Position numbers and translations under genes: made by a program
The notes under the pieces: model-generated
The model's database searches: none
Seen by the model: only the letters and a program-made list of their open reading frames with translations
Told to the model about the DNA's origin: nothing
Shown here: one piece after another, positions 19,652 to 28,232 of the stretch
Layout of the letters: each line of letters begins with the position of its first letter
Numbering within the stretch: position 1 is the stretch's first letter
IMG/VR virus record: IMGVR_UViG_3300027974_000094
Coordinates: 1-33,290 of that record
Reading direction: 5' to 3' (one strand)
Length of the DNA stretch: 33,290 nucleotides
Source: a virus

Positions 19652-21226
19652 TCATACTCTAAATTGAGTTGCCCTTGGAATAGGATCTGGAAGCCTTACA
19701 TTGAGTTTTGGAATAATGTTAGGAACATTAAATCCACCAGAAGGAGAACCTGGTAAATATCTTCCTCCAGGTCCAGGAGGCTTGTTAGAAGTGCCCACAC
19801 CGCCAGTAGGAGGAATTGAAGTTTGGGTTTGGGTTTGAGTCTTAGTTTTTGGTTCAACTTGAGATATGGTCCCAGTCTTATTATCAAGACGAACTAAAAT
19901 GCCAGTTTTAGTTTTTGTTTTTGTTGGTGGTAATGTTAGTGGTGGCGTCTTTCTATCAGGCTTAGTAAGTGGTCCTGGAGGAGCTGGTTCAATTTTGGGT
20001 GACTTCTTTCTATCAGGCTTAGTAAGTGGTCCCGGAGTTCCTGGTTTAGTTATTGGAGCTTTTTCTGGTTTTGTAAGTGGCCCTGGAGGAGCTGGTTTAA
20101 TTATTGGTTGTATTAAAGGATTTGGTCTTGGTTTTGTTGGCAAAGGTGCAGTTTTTATTGGAGAAACCTTCAACGGTTTAATTTTTGTAGGAATTTTAGT
20201 AAAGGCCTTAATTGCACTGCGAGCAATCATTCCTTTAAATTCCTGAATATCTACAAGTTCTCCCCCAAGTTCATGAGCAAGAGTTTCTGCAGATTCCTTT
20301 ACTTCATGTGAACAACCACATTCGGACTCAGAAGGTTTCTTTTTTTTTTTACTCTCGCCTTCGGAAGAATCTGGACCCCTTCCAGATACGCTCTTTTGAG
20401 CTTTAGTAGTTTCAACTATTTCCGGAAAATCTGTTCTCCAATTCGAATAATGTTCAGCTTTAATTTTTTTCTTTTTGGGTGAACGCTTTCCACCTTCTTC
20501 ATCCTTTCCTAAGGCACCTGCAATAACATCACCACGAGTTACCTTATCATATGGTGGATAGTTATTTGCAAGATTGCCATCACCCTTCTCCTCAATATAA
20601 TTAGCAGACTCCATCTTAGATGAAGATGATCCGGCAGAAGTAGCACCAGTAGCAGAACCCTCATCTGCACCAAGAATAACTACAGTCTTATATCTTTTTC
20701 TATACTCCGCAACTTGAGCTGGCATAATATCCTTCTCAAAGGTAGATCCATCCTCTTTAGTAATTCTTACATGAACCTTACCAGCCTTAGCTTCCAATAT
20801 AGAATCTACTTCCTCTTTAGCAAGTTTTTTACCACCACGACGAGCAGTTAAAACCGCAGCAATTGCTGCCTTTTGTCTAGACTCTTGACTTCTACCAGCT
20901 AATCTAGAATCCGTAGAAGATTGAAAATCCTTAATAGCTGTTCCAATATCAGTCTTGGCTGTAATCTTTTCATCAAGAACTCCTTCAACTATAGAAAGTC
21001 CTAAAGCCTTAGCAAGTCTAGACTTTCTTTCTGGAGCCATCTTAGATCTTTTCAAATAAGCAACTACAGATTCCTTGCCCATATTCTTCATCTTATTACG
21101 AAGATCATATAGAGCTTGTGTTTCTTCGGCCTCATCACTCTTGTGCTGGCCATATTTTTCGGTAATATAACCTTCTTCAATTTGAGTTCTATAATTTTCA
21201 AATACTTGCTGCCAAGGATTAGACAT
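19652..21226 (-). CDS. long proline-rich, probable virion-associated protein
   Basis: The 524-residue product starts MSNPWQQVFENYRTQIEEGY. It has a helical basic N-terminal third (SKMAPERKSRLAKALGLS, RQKAAIAAVLTARRGGKKLA), a charged low-complexity middle with Lys runs, a short Cys pair (SECGCSHE), and a C-terminal 190 residues dominated by Pro, Thr and Lys. That last part includes at least three PGPLTKP units. The tail ends in Gly/Pro-rich segments. Such proteins in T4-like cyanophages are usually virion or assembly proteins; no enzyme motif is visible. Two AATAAATA boxes, weaker late-promoter variants, lie upstream near 21246. Confidence 0.6.
   Translation of the reverse strand: MSNPWQQVFENYRTQIEEGYITEKYGQHKSDEAEETQALYDLRNKMKNMGKESVVAYLKRSKMAPERKSRLAKALGLSIVEGVLDEKITAKTDIGTAIKDFQSSTDSRLAGRSQESRQKAAIAAVLTARRGGKKLAKEEVDSILEAKAGKVHVRITKEDGSTFEKDIMPAQVAEYRKRYKTVVILGADEGSATGATSAGSSSSKMESANYIEEKGDGNLANNYPPYDKVTRGDVIAGALGKDEEGGKRSPKKKKIKAEHYSNWRTDFPEIVETTKAQKSVSGRGPDSSEGESKKKKKPSESECGCSHEVKESAETLAHELGGELVDIQEFKGMIARSAIKAFTKIPTKIKPLKVSPIKTAPLPTKPRPNPLIQPIIKPAPPGPLTKPEKAPITKPGTPGPLTKPDRKKSPKIEPAPPGPLTKPDRKTPPLTLPPTKTKTKTGILVRLDNKTGTISQVEPKTKTQTQTQTSIPPTGGVGTSNKPPGPGGRYLPGSPSGGFNVPNIIPKLNVRLPDPIPRATQFRV
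19950..20099 (-). repeat. tandem coding repeat (PGPLTKP units)
   Basis: Three units of about 45-75 bases encode PxPPGPLTKPxRK-like blocks at about residues 376-426 of the proline-rich protein. The two units at lower coordinates share the plus-strand string TTTCTATCAGGCTTAGTAAG, so the copies are recent enough to recombine. Confidence 0.75.
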
Positions 21227-21263
21227 ATCTCTATTTAAATTTTGTTCTAGATATATTTATTTA

Positions 21264-21512
21264 TTAAAGTTCTTTAGAATCTGTAATCCAAGGCTTAAAT
21301 AATTCTCCGTCATCAGTTAGACATATTAAATAATTAGTACCTCTTCGCATCACAGTTCCAATCTTACCACTACTAATTTGCTCAACTAATGCACCATCCC
21401 GGAATAAATTTCCTGAGAGATATTCTTCTCTGACTGTTAGTATTTCTGGTAAAGGAGCTTCTTCCTTAAGATAAGACTTGGCTTCATTTATGAAAGCTAA
21501 AAAAGTTTTCAT
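21264..21512 (-). CDS. small protein with capsid-targeting-like N-terminus
   Basis: The 82-residue product begins MKTFLAFINEAKSYLKEEAP. The first 11 residues (MKxFxxFIxEA) closely resemble the capsid-targeting sequence of T4 internal proteins such as IPIII. The rest is a small beta-rich domain (GKIGTVMRRGTNYLICLTDDGELFKPW split by turns) that looks like an SH3- or KOW-like barrel. A protein of this type may be packed in the head and injected, or may serve in assembly. The targeting call is inferred from similarity recalled from memory. Confidence 0.68.
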   Translation of the reverse strand: MKTFLAFINEAKSYLKEEAPLPEILTVREEYLSGNLFRDGALVEQISSGKIGTVMRRGTNYLICLTDDGELFKPWITDSKEL

Positions 21513-21516
21513 TATA

Positions 21517-21771
21517 CTAAACAGATGTCCTTAGGTGATTAAGTATTTTTTTGCCATTTAATTTAATATAGGATAGACCAAGTTTTTTTAGAGTTTTATA
21601 CTTGGCCCTTTCCTTATCATTACGTTTCAATTTTATCTGGCTATCCATAAAATATGAAAAATAGAGATACAAATTCAATAATGCGTCTCTATCTTTCTTA
21701 ATGTGCTGACCATCCTCAGCGTAGCTATTTAAAAATTTATTAAAAATAACGCTAAGAAAATCTGGCATCAT
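21517..21771 (-). CDS. small basic hypothetical protein (84 aa)
   Basis: The product starts MMPDFLSVIFNKFLNSYAED and is rich in Lys, Tyr and Leu (KRNDKERAKYKTLKKLG). Starts at 21771 or 21768 are both possible, and a GTG lies at 21774. It is helical and basic with no membrane span. It lies between MazG and the capsid-targeting-like protein. The function is unknown. Confidence 0.65.
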   Translation of the reverse strand: MMPDFLSVIFNKFLNSYAEDGQHIKKDRDALLNLYLYFSYFMDSQIKLKRNDKERAKYKTLKKLGLSYIKLNGKKILNHLRTSV

Positions 21772-21790
21772 CACTAGTTTTATTTATTTA

Positions 21791-22201
21791 TTAGAGATCT
21801 CCAACTTTCCTATTTTCACTATAGTATGGATCAAAATAACCACCAGGATAACGCTTCATCAACTTATTAACATTTATGGCAACTACCTCATCCATAGTGA
21901 TGTCTAGAGCAATACATGCCTGTGCGACATACCACATAATATCTCCCAATTCAATTTTGAGATGAGTCTTATTATCTTCATTCCAAGGTTTTCCTTGAAA
22001 CATCATCTTCTTAATAATTTCTAAAAATTCTCCGCCCTCAGCATTGATTCCAACTCCAGCAGTCAGAAGTCTTTCAATATTTGCCCCCTCACTGTCGAGA
22101 ACAGTCATACGGTTAGATAGTGAGGAAAAATCCTTGGACGCCTCAGATGTTACAGCATCTACAAATTCAGTATACTTAGTAAAGTCGATTTTCTTTTCCA
22201 T
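21791..22201 (-). CDS. mazG: MazG-like nucleotide pyrophosphohydrolase
   Basis: The 136-residue product shows the all-alpha NTP-PPase pattern: AEGGEFLEIIKKMMFQGK (ExxE) followed after about 20 residues by HLKIELGDIMWYVAQACIAL (ExxD), and a C-terminal MKRYPGGYF. MazG enzymes hydrolyse NTPs, dNTPs or alarmones. In cyanophages the gene is common and has been proposed to recycle host nucleotides. TAATG coupling to gp41 puts it in the replication operon. The N-terminal 50 residues are less conserved. Confidence 0.88.
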   Translation of the reverse strand: MEKKIDFTKYTEFVDAVTSEASKDFSSLSNRMTVLDSEGANIERLLTAGVGINAEGGEFLEIIKKMMFQGKPWNEDNKTHLKIELGDIMWYVAQACIALDITMDEVVAINVNKLMKRYPGGYFDPYYSENRKVGDL

Positions 22202-23568
22202 TAAAATTTAAAACCCTCAAATTGTTTAGTAGATTCCTGTTTAGTATACTCGACTTCTTGTCCAGAGTCAAGTATTTCCTTTTGTGCATTTTGATCCACG
22301 TCGTAGAGACGCATTTTAGCCCTATCAACGCCAATCAAAAATTTTCGATTTGTTGTAGGGTCATTGTATCTATTCTTTAACTGTTTTACCATAATCTGCC
22401 CACGCTGTTCCAATTCTTCAGTACTGATAAGACCAAACATGAAATCCGCAGTAGCAGGAAGACCAAAAGATTCAGAAGTATCGGTAAGTTCGACATTAGA
22501 ACTATTATAACCACTACGAGTAGTCTGAGTAGCAGAAACAATGGGAACGTCAAATTCGACTGCAAGACCTCTAAGTTCTTCGGCAATAGATTTTATAAAG
22601 GTGTAACTATTAGTATTATTACCCTTATATCTAGACGATGAGCAGATATTTAAATAATCTATGAAGATAATATCAGGCTTAAAAGACTTCTTCATTGCCA
22701 ATTCATTTAGAAGACTTTTGAAGTGTCCCGAATGAGCTGATGCTGTTGGATATTCCTTGATAATGAGAGTACCAACAGTTTTCCTCATAAGATTTGTAAT
22801 TTTGGTTTCAAAATTCTGCCTTGGTATTTCAGCCAAATCTCGAATATTTACATCTAATAAGTTTGCGTCAATTCGCTCAGCAATTTTCTCCTCTGCCATC
22901 TCAAGTGTGATGTAGAGAACATTGCGCCCTTGCAGTAAGCAGGAACTAGCAAAGTGGCACATGAATAAACTTTTTCCGACCCCTGTACCAGCCAAAGCGA
23001 TATTGAGAGTCTTAGAAGATATACCACCCTTTGTAATTTTATTAAAGTATTCCAAATCAAAGGGTATTTTCTTTTCAGTCTTGTGATAGAATTCATACCG
23101 TTCCTTGTAGTTTTTTAAATAATCATGTCCAATATTATGATCAAAAGATACTGATAGTGCCTCACTCAATATGTGAGGAATGGAATCTCGATTCTTATCG
23201 CTGCTTTCATCATCAACAATATGAACAGATTCCATAAGTGCCAGATAGATTGCTCGCTCCTTACACCACTTTTCAGTAGAATTTACTAGCCACTCAATCT
23301 CAACACTTTCAGATTTTAATTCTGTAATTATTGAATTGATATCCTTAACTTCGGTTTCATTCAAATCAGTTCTTTTAGATACCTCAATGAATAATATTTC
23401 CTTGGTAACAAGCTTATTATACTTTTCAATGAAGGAATAAATTTCTTCAAAGATTGTTTTTTCGTTTTTTTCGTGGAAATATTCCTTCTTGATGAAGGGA
23501 ATTACCTTTCTACAGTACTCATCATCATAAATCAGATTCCTTAAAATTGTTCTCTCAATTCTGTCCAT
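22201..23568 (-). CDS. 41: DnaB-type replicative helicase, T4 gp41
   Basis: The 455-residue product (T4 gp41 has about 475) begins MDRIERTILRNLIYDDEYCR. The RecA-like motor has ALAGTGVGKSLFMCHFA (Walker A), VLYITLEMAEE, PDIIFIDYLNICSS (Walker B) and VPIVSATQTTRSG (the Gln/sensor region). It unwinds DNA at the fork and binds gp61 primase, which is also in this window. I chose the ATG at 23568 because it makes a TAATG junction with the oxygenase gene; a longer frame exists upstream. Confidence 0.94.
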   Translation of the reverse strand: MDRIERTILRNLIYDDEYCRKVIPFIKKEYFHEKNEKTIFEEIYSFIEKYNKLVTKEILFIEVSKRTDLNETEVKDINSIITELKSESVEIEWLVNSTEKWCKERAIYLALMESVHIVDDESSDKNRDSIPHILSEALSVSFDHNIGHDYLKNYKERYEFYHKTEKKIPFDLEYFNKITKGGISSKTLNIALAGTGVGKSLFMCHFASSCLLQGRNVLYITLEMAEEKIAERIDANLLDVNIRDLAEIPRQNFETKITNLMRKTVGTLIIKEYPTASAHSGHFKSLLNELAMKKSFKPDIIFIDYLNICSSSRYKGNNTNSYTFIKSIAEELRGLAVEFDVPIVSATQTTRSGYNSSNVELTDTSESFGLPATADFMFGLISTEELEQRGQIMVKQLKNRYNDPTTNRKFLIGVDRAKMRLYDVDQNAQKEILDSGQEVEYTKQESTKQFEGFKF

Positions 23569-24125
23569 TAAATATAGTGTAAGTAAGTACTCATAATGTA
23601 TTTTGAACCACTTACAGGGGGCTGTCCGTTGTGCGGATACATCCACATTGGTGGGAACATCACAAGAGTACCACGCTTTGGGTGTAGTGTCAAGTCTTTG
23701 AACATGGTCTCTCCTCCAACTTCAACATCGTTTAAATACCACAAAAATGAAAGATATCTTCTGCTAGTATCTAAGGATTTTACATCAACATGTGTATCAA
23801 ATGCATCATTTCCAGTATTCTCATACTTCTTAATCCTATACTGCTCAAATGCATGTTCTTCAGGAAAACAACGAGAATCAATAAATTCGTAGTACAAATT
23901 TCGATACCTAATTGTTTCATTCACTAGTGTCTCATGAACTAGGGTCAATTCTTCACTTAAATTATAATTCTCAGTGAGATTAATTTGTGTAAAATTTGGC
24001 TTCCTATCATTTTCAAGTCTTTCGTGAAGGTTGGTATTCAAATCATAGAAATCTATTAAAAATTGGCACATATTCAAATCTAAGGCATTTGGATATACCT
24101 TAATTAAATCACAAAGTCGATCCAT
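23568..24125 (-). CDS. 2OG-Fe(II) oxygenase (prolyl-4-hydroxylase-like)
   Basis: The 185-residue product has the double-stranded beta-helix signature: FDTHVDV with His112 and Asp114, WYLNDVEVGGETMF, GTLVMFPP, and MYPHNGQPPVSGSKY with His165 and Lys175 in the 2OG-binding position. Such enzymes hydroxylate proteins, nucleobases or small molecules. They are frequent in cyanophages, but the substrate is not known. GAGGGG lies nine bases before the ATG. It sits between uvsX and gp41, overlapping uvsX by 17 bases, which may hint at a DNA- or replication-linked role. Confidence 0.88.
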   Translation of the reverse strand: MDRLCDLIKVYPNALDLNMCQFLIDFYDLNTNLHERLENDRKPNFTQINLTENYNLSEELTLVHETLVNETIRYRNLYYEFIDSRCFPEEHAFEQYRIKKYENTGNDAFDTHVDVKSLDTSRRYLSFLWYLNDVEVGGETMFKDLTLHPKRGTLVMFPPMWMYPHNGQPPVSGSKYIMSTYLHYI

Positions 24126-25119
24126 AAGAAAATTCCCCTCTGGCAATTACATCAAGTTTTTGCATTACTTCGTCTGTAAAATATTTTTCTGGTTCTGCTA
24201 AAATCTGTTTTGCATAGATTTTCTTGCCATCCATTTCGTAACGTCCTGCGACGTTCTTCCACATTCCCCCAAGCTCACCAAGCTCAAGAAGGCCATAGTA
24301 CCTATCCAAACCACGCTCATCATAGAACAAACGGACTTCAACATCTTGATTCTCCTTACTTAAACGAGATTTGGCAGTCTTGCATTTGATAATATTGCCA
24401 ATGATTTCTGTTCCGTCCTTTTCCTTTTTCTTGGATAGATGAATAATAGTAGATGCGGCATACTTGAGACCACTACCACCTCCCATTTCCTTGGTGGGAA
24501 CATAAGCACCAATCACATCATAAGTGTGATTCGTCACGATCATTGGAATGTTTGCTTGACCTAGTTTCAGTGTGAGCATACGGAATGCCCCCTTGATGAG
24601 TTGAGATTTGGTCATATCCCTCACCTCCTTGTCGTTCAGGGCATCGTTGATCTCCTTGCTGGTCGAAAGCATTCCCAGAGAGTCTAGGACAAACATACAG
24701 GGACTGCGATCCCCCTCAGGCTTCTTCATATACAGATCAACTGCCTTGAGTGCTTTTCCACGAAATTCTTCTACGGTGACAACATTGACAACAACCAAGC
24801 GAGTTGTGTCAATACTTCTACTCTCAAGTAGGGATCGTGTGATTGCAGCTTCAGTATCAAAATACAGACAATATCCAGTAGGATTATTATCAAGAAAATT
24901 CTTAACGACGGCAAGACTGAAGAAAGTTTTCCCAGTACTTGATTCGCCCGCAATTGCAGTAATTTTATTACCAGATACCCCACCAAAGATACTCCCGCTA
25001 ACAAGAGCATTAAAGATGTATGAACCCGTGTCCACATAAGTTTCATTTTCAACAATATCTGCTGCAAGTTGGGTGTATTCTCCACCAATCTCTTTTACAA
25101 TATCTTTTAAAAAATCCAT
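24109..25119 (-). CDS. uvsX: RecA-like recombinase UvsX
   Basis: The 336-residue product (T4 UvsX about 391) starts MDFLKDIVKEIGGEYTQLAA. It has ITAIAGESSTGKTFFSLAVV (Walker A), YCLYFDTEAAIT, MFVLDSLGMLST (Walker B), and NIPMIVTNHTYDVIGAY with the GSGLKYAAS loop. It catalyses strand exchange in recombination-dependent replication and repair. It lies directly after gp43, seven bases apart. Confidence 0.95.
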   Translation of the reverse strand: MDFLKDIVKEIGGEYTQLAADIVENETYVDTGSYIFNALVSGSIFGGVSGNKITAIAGESSTGKTFFSLAVVKNFLDNNPTGYCLYFDTEAAITRSLLESRSIDTTRLVVVNVVTVEEFRGKALKAVDLYMKKPEGDRSPCMFVLDSLGMLSTSKEINDALNDKEVRDMTKSQLIKGAFRMLTLKLGQANIPMIVTNHTYDVIGAYVPTKEMGGGSGLKYAASTIIHLSKKKEKDGTEIIGNIIKCKTAKSRLSKENQDVEVRLFYDERGLDRYYGLLELGELGGMWKNVAGRYEMDGKKIYAKQILAEPEKYFTDEVMQKLDVIARGEFSYGSTL

Positions 25120-25126
25120 AAGTACC

Positions 25127-27622
25127 TCAAGTGAATAAAGATTCTAGTGTGTGTGTTTTTTTATGTGACCAACCAATACTATTGAGAATTGACGTGATTG
25201 GATCTAAGAATGTTTTTGTAAATTGAAGGTTATAATCTACGTAGTTAAGAAGGCCAAATTCCTTTGGCAATTCTTGAAGATATGAAATAACATTTTCACC
25301 CATTGGATTTGGTTTTTTGAGATAGCAAAATTTTACCTTTTCTCCATCACCAATAGTACTATACTTGTTAGTTAAATTGTTAACTCTGAGCATATGATTA
25401 TATAGAAGTGCTCCTCGAACAGCAATCGGAGTAGATTTCTTGTAGATAAAATCTGGGCATCGATACTTACTTATTTCATTTGCAGAACGTGGAAATGAGA
25501 TCTGGTCTAACGGAAGTTTAGGAAACTCTCTCCTAAACTCATCAATAAATGATATAACATCACTTTCAGTTCCAACCATCATAAGTTTGATTGCCTGTTT
25601 AATCTTTCCCCTACATGCAGATGGAGTTGAAGACTTAATGGCTTCAAGTCCCATAATTTTCAATTCAGGTTCTTGAAACCGCACTCCCTCAGAATCCCAG
25701 ACATTTAAAGCATAACGCTTCTTACCAGTCCAGATTCCACGTTCCGCAATATTTTCACGTTTCATGCTCATCTTCTGCTGATAAGCATTCAGATATTCTG
25801 CTAATTCTTGGTAAGAACTTTCAATATACTTTTCAAGTTCCACCCTACAGATTTTATCGAGAAATGAAACAATTGCTTGACTAGTCTTCTCTCTTCCCGC
25901 AAATACTGCATCAACCATGGGACCCAAGTTAAGATACAGGGAATCAGTATCTGAGGCAATAACATAATCGATTCCCCTAGTTTTAGTAACTTTGTTTAAG
26001 TACTTATTCATTTTAGCCTCAATCCATCGGATTGATACTTGACCAGATGTGGTGATTGCCTCAGCATTCTCAAGCTTATAATACCTAAAATATTGATTGC
26101 CAATTGCACCATAGGCAGAATTCAATTGAATCTTCCGAGCCATTTGGATATTATTGTATCTTGCAATTTCCTTTTCTAAGTCTTTAGTTTTTTTCTTAGC
26201 ATACTCCTTCTTAGCTGCAATCATCTTATTCTTATAGATGACTCGTTCATCATAAATCTTCTGCATCAATTGAGGAAGAAATCCATGAATATCCTTTCGG
26301 TACATTGCACCATTTGGACATACCGAATATTCTGAGTAATCTTTAAACGAAATCTTCTGCTCAAGAATCTTATCAATAGATGCTGAAGGATGTCTAGTAT
26401 CTACCAAAGTTTCTGGAGAAATATTATACTGCATAATCAAGTGGGGATATAGTGAATTTAAGTCAAAACTCACAACCCAATCATATTTTCCAGGAACAGG
26501 TTCCTTTACATAGGCACCCTTATACTTTTCATCTTTTTGAGAATGCTCCTTTGGGGGAATTACAATATTTTGTTTTTTAAGATAGTTGTAGATAATACTA
26601 TCCCACATCTTCACCTGATAGAAAACATCTGCAAAATTTACCTTAGCGTCAAATGCCATGGTAATTGCAAGCTCAATTAGCTTAAGCTTATCCTCTAAGC
26701 GATCAACAAGTTCTACGTCAATAATATTGTATTCTATAAATTTTTGCCAGTCCTTAGTATAAAATTCTTTAAAGGTTTCAAATTCAGAGTGATCTAGCTT
26801 ATTTTGACCAAGTTCAACTTCAGCAATGTAATCTAATCGATAGGATTCCCGATTCACATAAGTGAATTTTTTATAGAGATCTAGATAATCTAGAATAGTA
26901 ACTCCAGCAATATCACATATGATATGATCTTTATGATTAATTTGAATTTCCTTTTCAGAAACAAGTTTCCATGGGGAAAGTCTTTTAGCTGCAGTTTCTC
27001 CAAGTATTCTAGCTATTCTCTTTGAGATATATGGCATATCATAGAGACTACAGTTCCACCCAGTAACTACATCTGGGAAGTTGTTTTCCCAATAGTAGAG
27101 AAATCTACTAAGAAGATTTGCCTCATCAGCACATTGAATATATTCGGAATTTTTCTGCTTAGTTGTAAAGGGTTTGCACCCCCAGGTAATGATTTCCTTT
27201 GTGGATGCATTTTGAATTGTAATAGCTAAAAGCTCTTCACAACAATCTTGAACAGTTGGAAATCCTCCCTCAGAAGCAACTTCAATATCAATGGTGATAA
27301 TATTAATATTTTTAATATCAAACTTTACCTCAGTTTCAGAGTAATTATCTGAGATAAACTGATAGATAAATCTATCATTACCATAGATGTTAAAATTATC
27401 TACGTCCTTGTATTTTGCAAAAAATTCTCGACAATCCCGGACAAATCCTGGCTTAATTGGCTCAACATACCTCCCATCAAGAGTTTTATATTCACTCGGT
27501 TTGTCTGTTACTAAAAAGAGTGTTGGTGAATACTTTTCTCTGGATAGGAAGCTGCTCCCATTTTCATATCCCCGAACTAAAAATTCATTTCCTACTAATT
27601 GAACATTTGTATAAAACCGCAT
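25127..27622 (-). CDS. 43: family B DNA polymerase, T4 gp43
   Basis: The 831-residue product (T4 gp43 about 898) has a 3'-5' exonuclease domain with ITIDIEVAS (Asp112, Glu114), VTGWNCSLYDMPY and YNIIDVELVDRL. The polymerase domain has VVSFDLNSLYPHLIMQYNIS (motif A), ARKIQLNSAYGAIGNQYFRY (motif B) and VIASDTDSLY (motif C). Its C-terminus (TLESLFT) resembles a clamp-binding peptide. It is the phage replicase. The ATG makes TAATG with the small gene upstream. Confidence 0.97.
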   Translation of the reverse strand: MRFYTNVQLVGNEFLVRGYENGSSFLSREKYSPTLFLVTDKPSEYKTLDGRYVEPIKPGFVRDCREFFAKYKDVDNFNIYGNDRFIYQFISDNYSETEVKFDIKNINIITIDIEVASEGGFPTVQDCCEELLAITIQNASTKEIITWGCKPFTTKQKNSEYIQCADEANLLSRFLYYWENNFPDVVTGWNCSLYDMPYISKRIARILGETAAKRLSPWKLVSEKEIQINHKDHIICDIAGVTILDYLDLYKKFTYVNRESYRLDYIAEVELGQNKLDHSEFETFKEFYTKDWQKFIEYNIIDVELVDRLEDKLKLIELAITMAFDAKVNFADVFYQVKMWDSIIYNYLKKQNIVIPPKEHSQKDEKYKGAYVKEPVPGKYDWVVSFDLNSLYPHLIMQYNISPETLVDTRHPSASIDKILEQKISFKDYSEYSVCPNGAMYRKDIHGFLPQLMQKIYDERVIYKNKMIAAKKEYAKKKTKDLEKEIARYNNIQMARKIQLNSAYGAIGNQYFRYYKLENAEAITTSGQVSIRWIEAKMNKYLNKVTKTRGIDYVIASDTDSLYLNLGPMVDAVFAGREKTSQAIVSFLDKICRVELEKYIESSYQELAEYLNAYQQKMSMKRENIAERGIWTGKKRYALNVWDSEGVRFQEPELKIMGLEAIKSSTPSACRGKIKQAIKLMMVGTESDVISFIDEFRREFPKLPLDQISFPRSANEISKYRCPDFIYKKSTPIAVRGALLYNHMLRVNNLTNKYSTIGDGEKVKFCYLKKPNPMGENVISYLQELPKEFGLLNYVDYNLQFTKTFLDPITSILNSIGWSHKKTHTLESLFT

Positions 27623-27951
27623 TAGTCGGATAATTTCATATACTGTTCCAACATTTTAGCATCGGGATCGCAGATTGTCAAGAAATTCTCGGAGGAGGTC
27701 ATTACCTCAGTTTGACTCGTGTATCTTGGCCAGGAGACGAGGCGGGGAATTTCATTTAAAATTTCTTTAGGATTTATTAACCTACAATTTGGCATCCCAA
27801 AATCCACAACAAGTTCTTCAATTTTAGATACAATATAAGTACCATTCTTTAAAAGAATGCACTTAACCGCAATATCTTCAATTTCTTCAGATTCAACTGT
27901 AACTTCTGGTTCAAGTTCGCTGTACATGTCAATATACTCAAGATCGTCCAT
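27622..27951 (-). CDS. hypothetical protein related to its neighbour (109 aa)
   Basis: The product starts MDDLEYIDMYSELEPEVTVE, an acidic lead. A small beta-rich domain follows: VKCILLKNGTYIVSKIEEL, CRLINPKEI, SWPRYTSQTEV and LTICDPDAKMLEQYMKL. The order of these pieces parallels the next gene at 27938-28228 (IALLKSNEEVI, a Pro-containing strand, a Trp, and a terminal P...Y helix), so the two look like diverged tandem duplicates. The fold may be Sm/SH3-like; this is a guess. It is co-transcribed with DNA polymerase. Confidence 0.75.
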   Translation of the reverse strand: MDDLEYIDMYSELEPEVTVESEEIEDIAVKCILLKNGTYIVSKIEELVVDFGMPNCRLINPKEILNEIPRLVSWPRYTSQTEVMTSSENFLTICDPDAKMLEQYMKLSD

Positions 27952-28228
27952 TTACATTCTCCAAGTAAGATTCTTCAACTTCCTTTACAGGATTATATAT
28001 CGATACTACCCAGTCAGGATTTATATAAAACTCAGTATCCTCAGACAATATTATCCAGGGAGTAAATGATAGTTTATAAGATTTTTCCTTTCCACGAAGT
28101 TTATCCGTAATTGTAACAACATAGGGCTTAGTGAAGCAGTAGGAAACTAATCTATCCTCAGATAGAACTTCCTTCATATCACAAATAACTTCCTCATTAG
28201 ACTTCAATAATGCAATTTTTATAGACAT
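27938..28228 (-). CDS. hypothetical protein related to its neighbour (96 aa)
   Basis: The product starts MSIKIALLKSNEEVICDMKE, continues with YCFTKPYVVTITD, LSFTPWIILSEDTEFYI and WVVSIYNPVKEVEESYLE. The layout matches the gene at 27622-27951 without its acidic lead. Its end overlaps that gene by 14 bases. No function is recognised. Its place between the nucleotidyltransferase and gp43 suggests an early replication-associated product. Confidence 0.75.
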   Translation of the reverse strand: MSIKIALLKSNEEVICDMKEVLSEDRLVSYCFTKPYVVTITDKLRGKEKSYKLSFTPWIILSEDTEFYINPDWVVSIYNPVKEVEESYLENVNGRS

Positions 28229-28232
28229 ATAA

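Noticed and set aside
19866-20246. 126-residue Gly/Val-rich plus-strand open frame
   Set aside because: It is the antisense of the proline/lysine-rich repeats at 19652-21226; its composition follows from that.
24608-25039. 143-residue plus-strand open frame
   Set aside because: It lies opposite uvsX with Ser/Arg-rich composition typical of a reverse-frame shadow.
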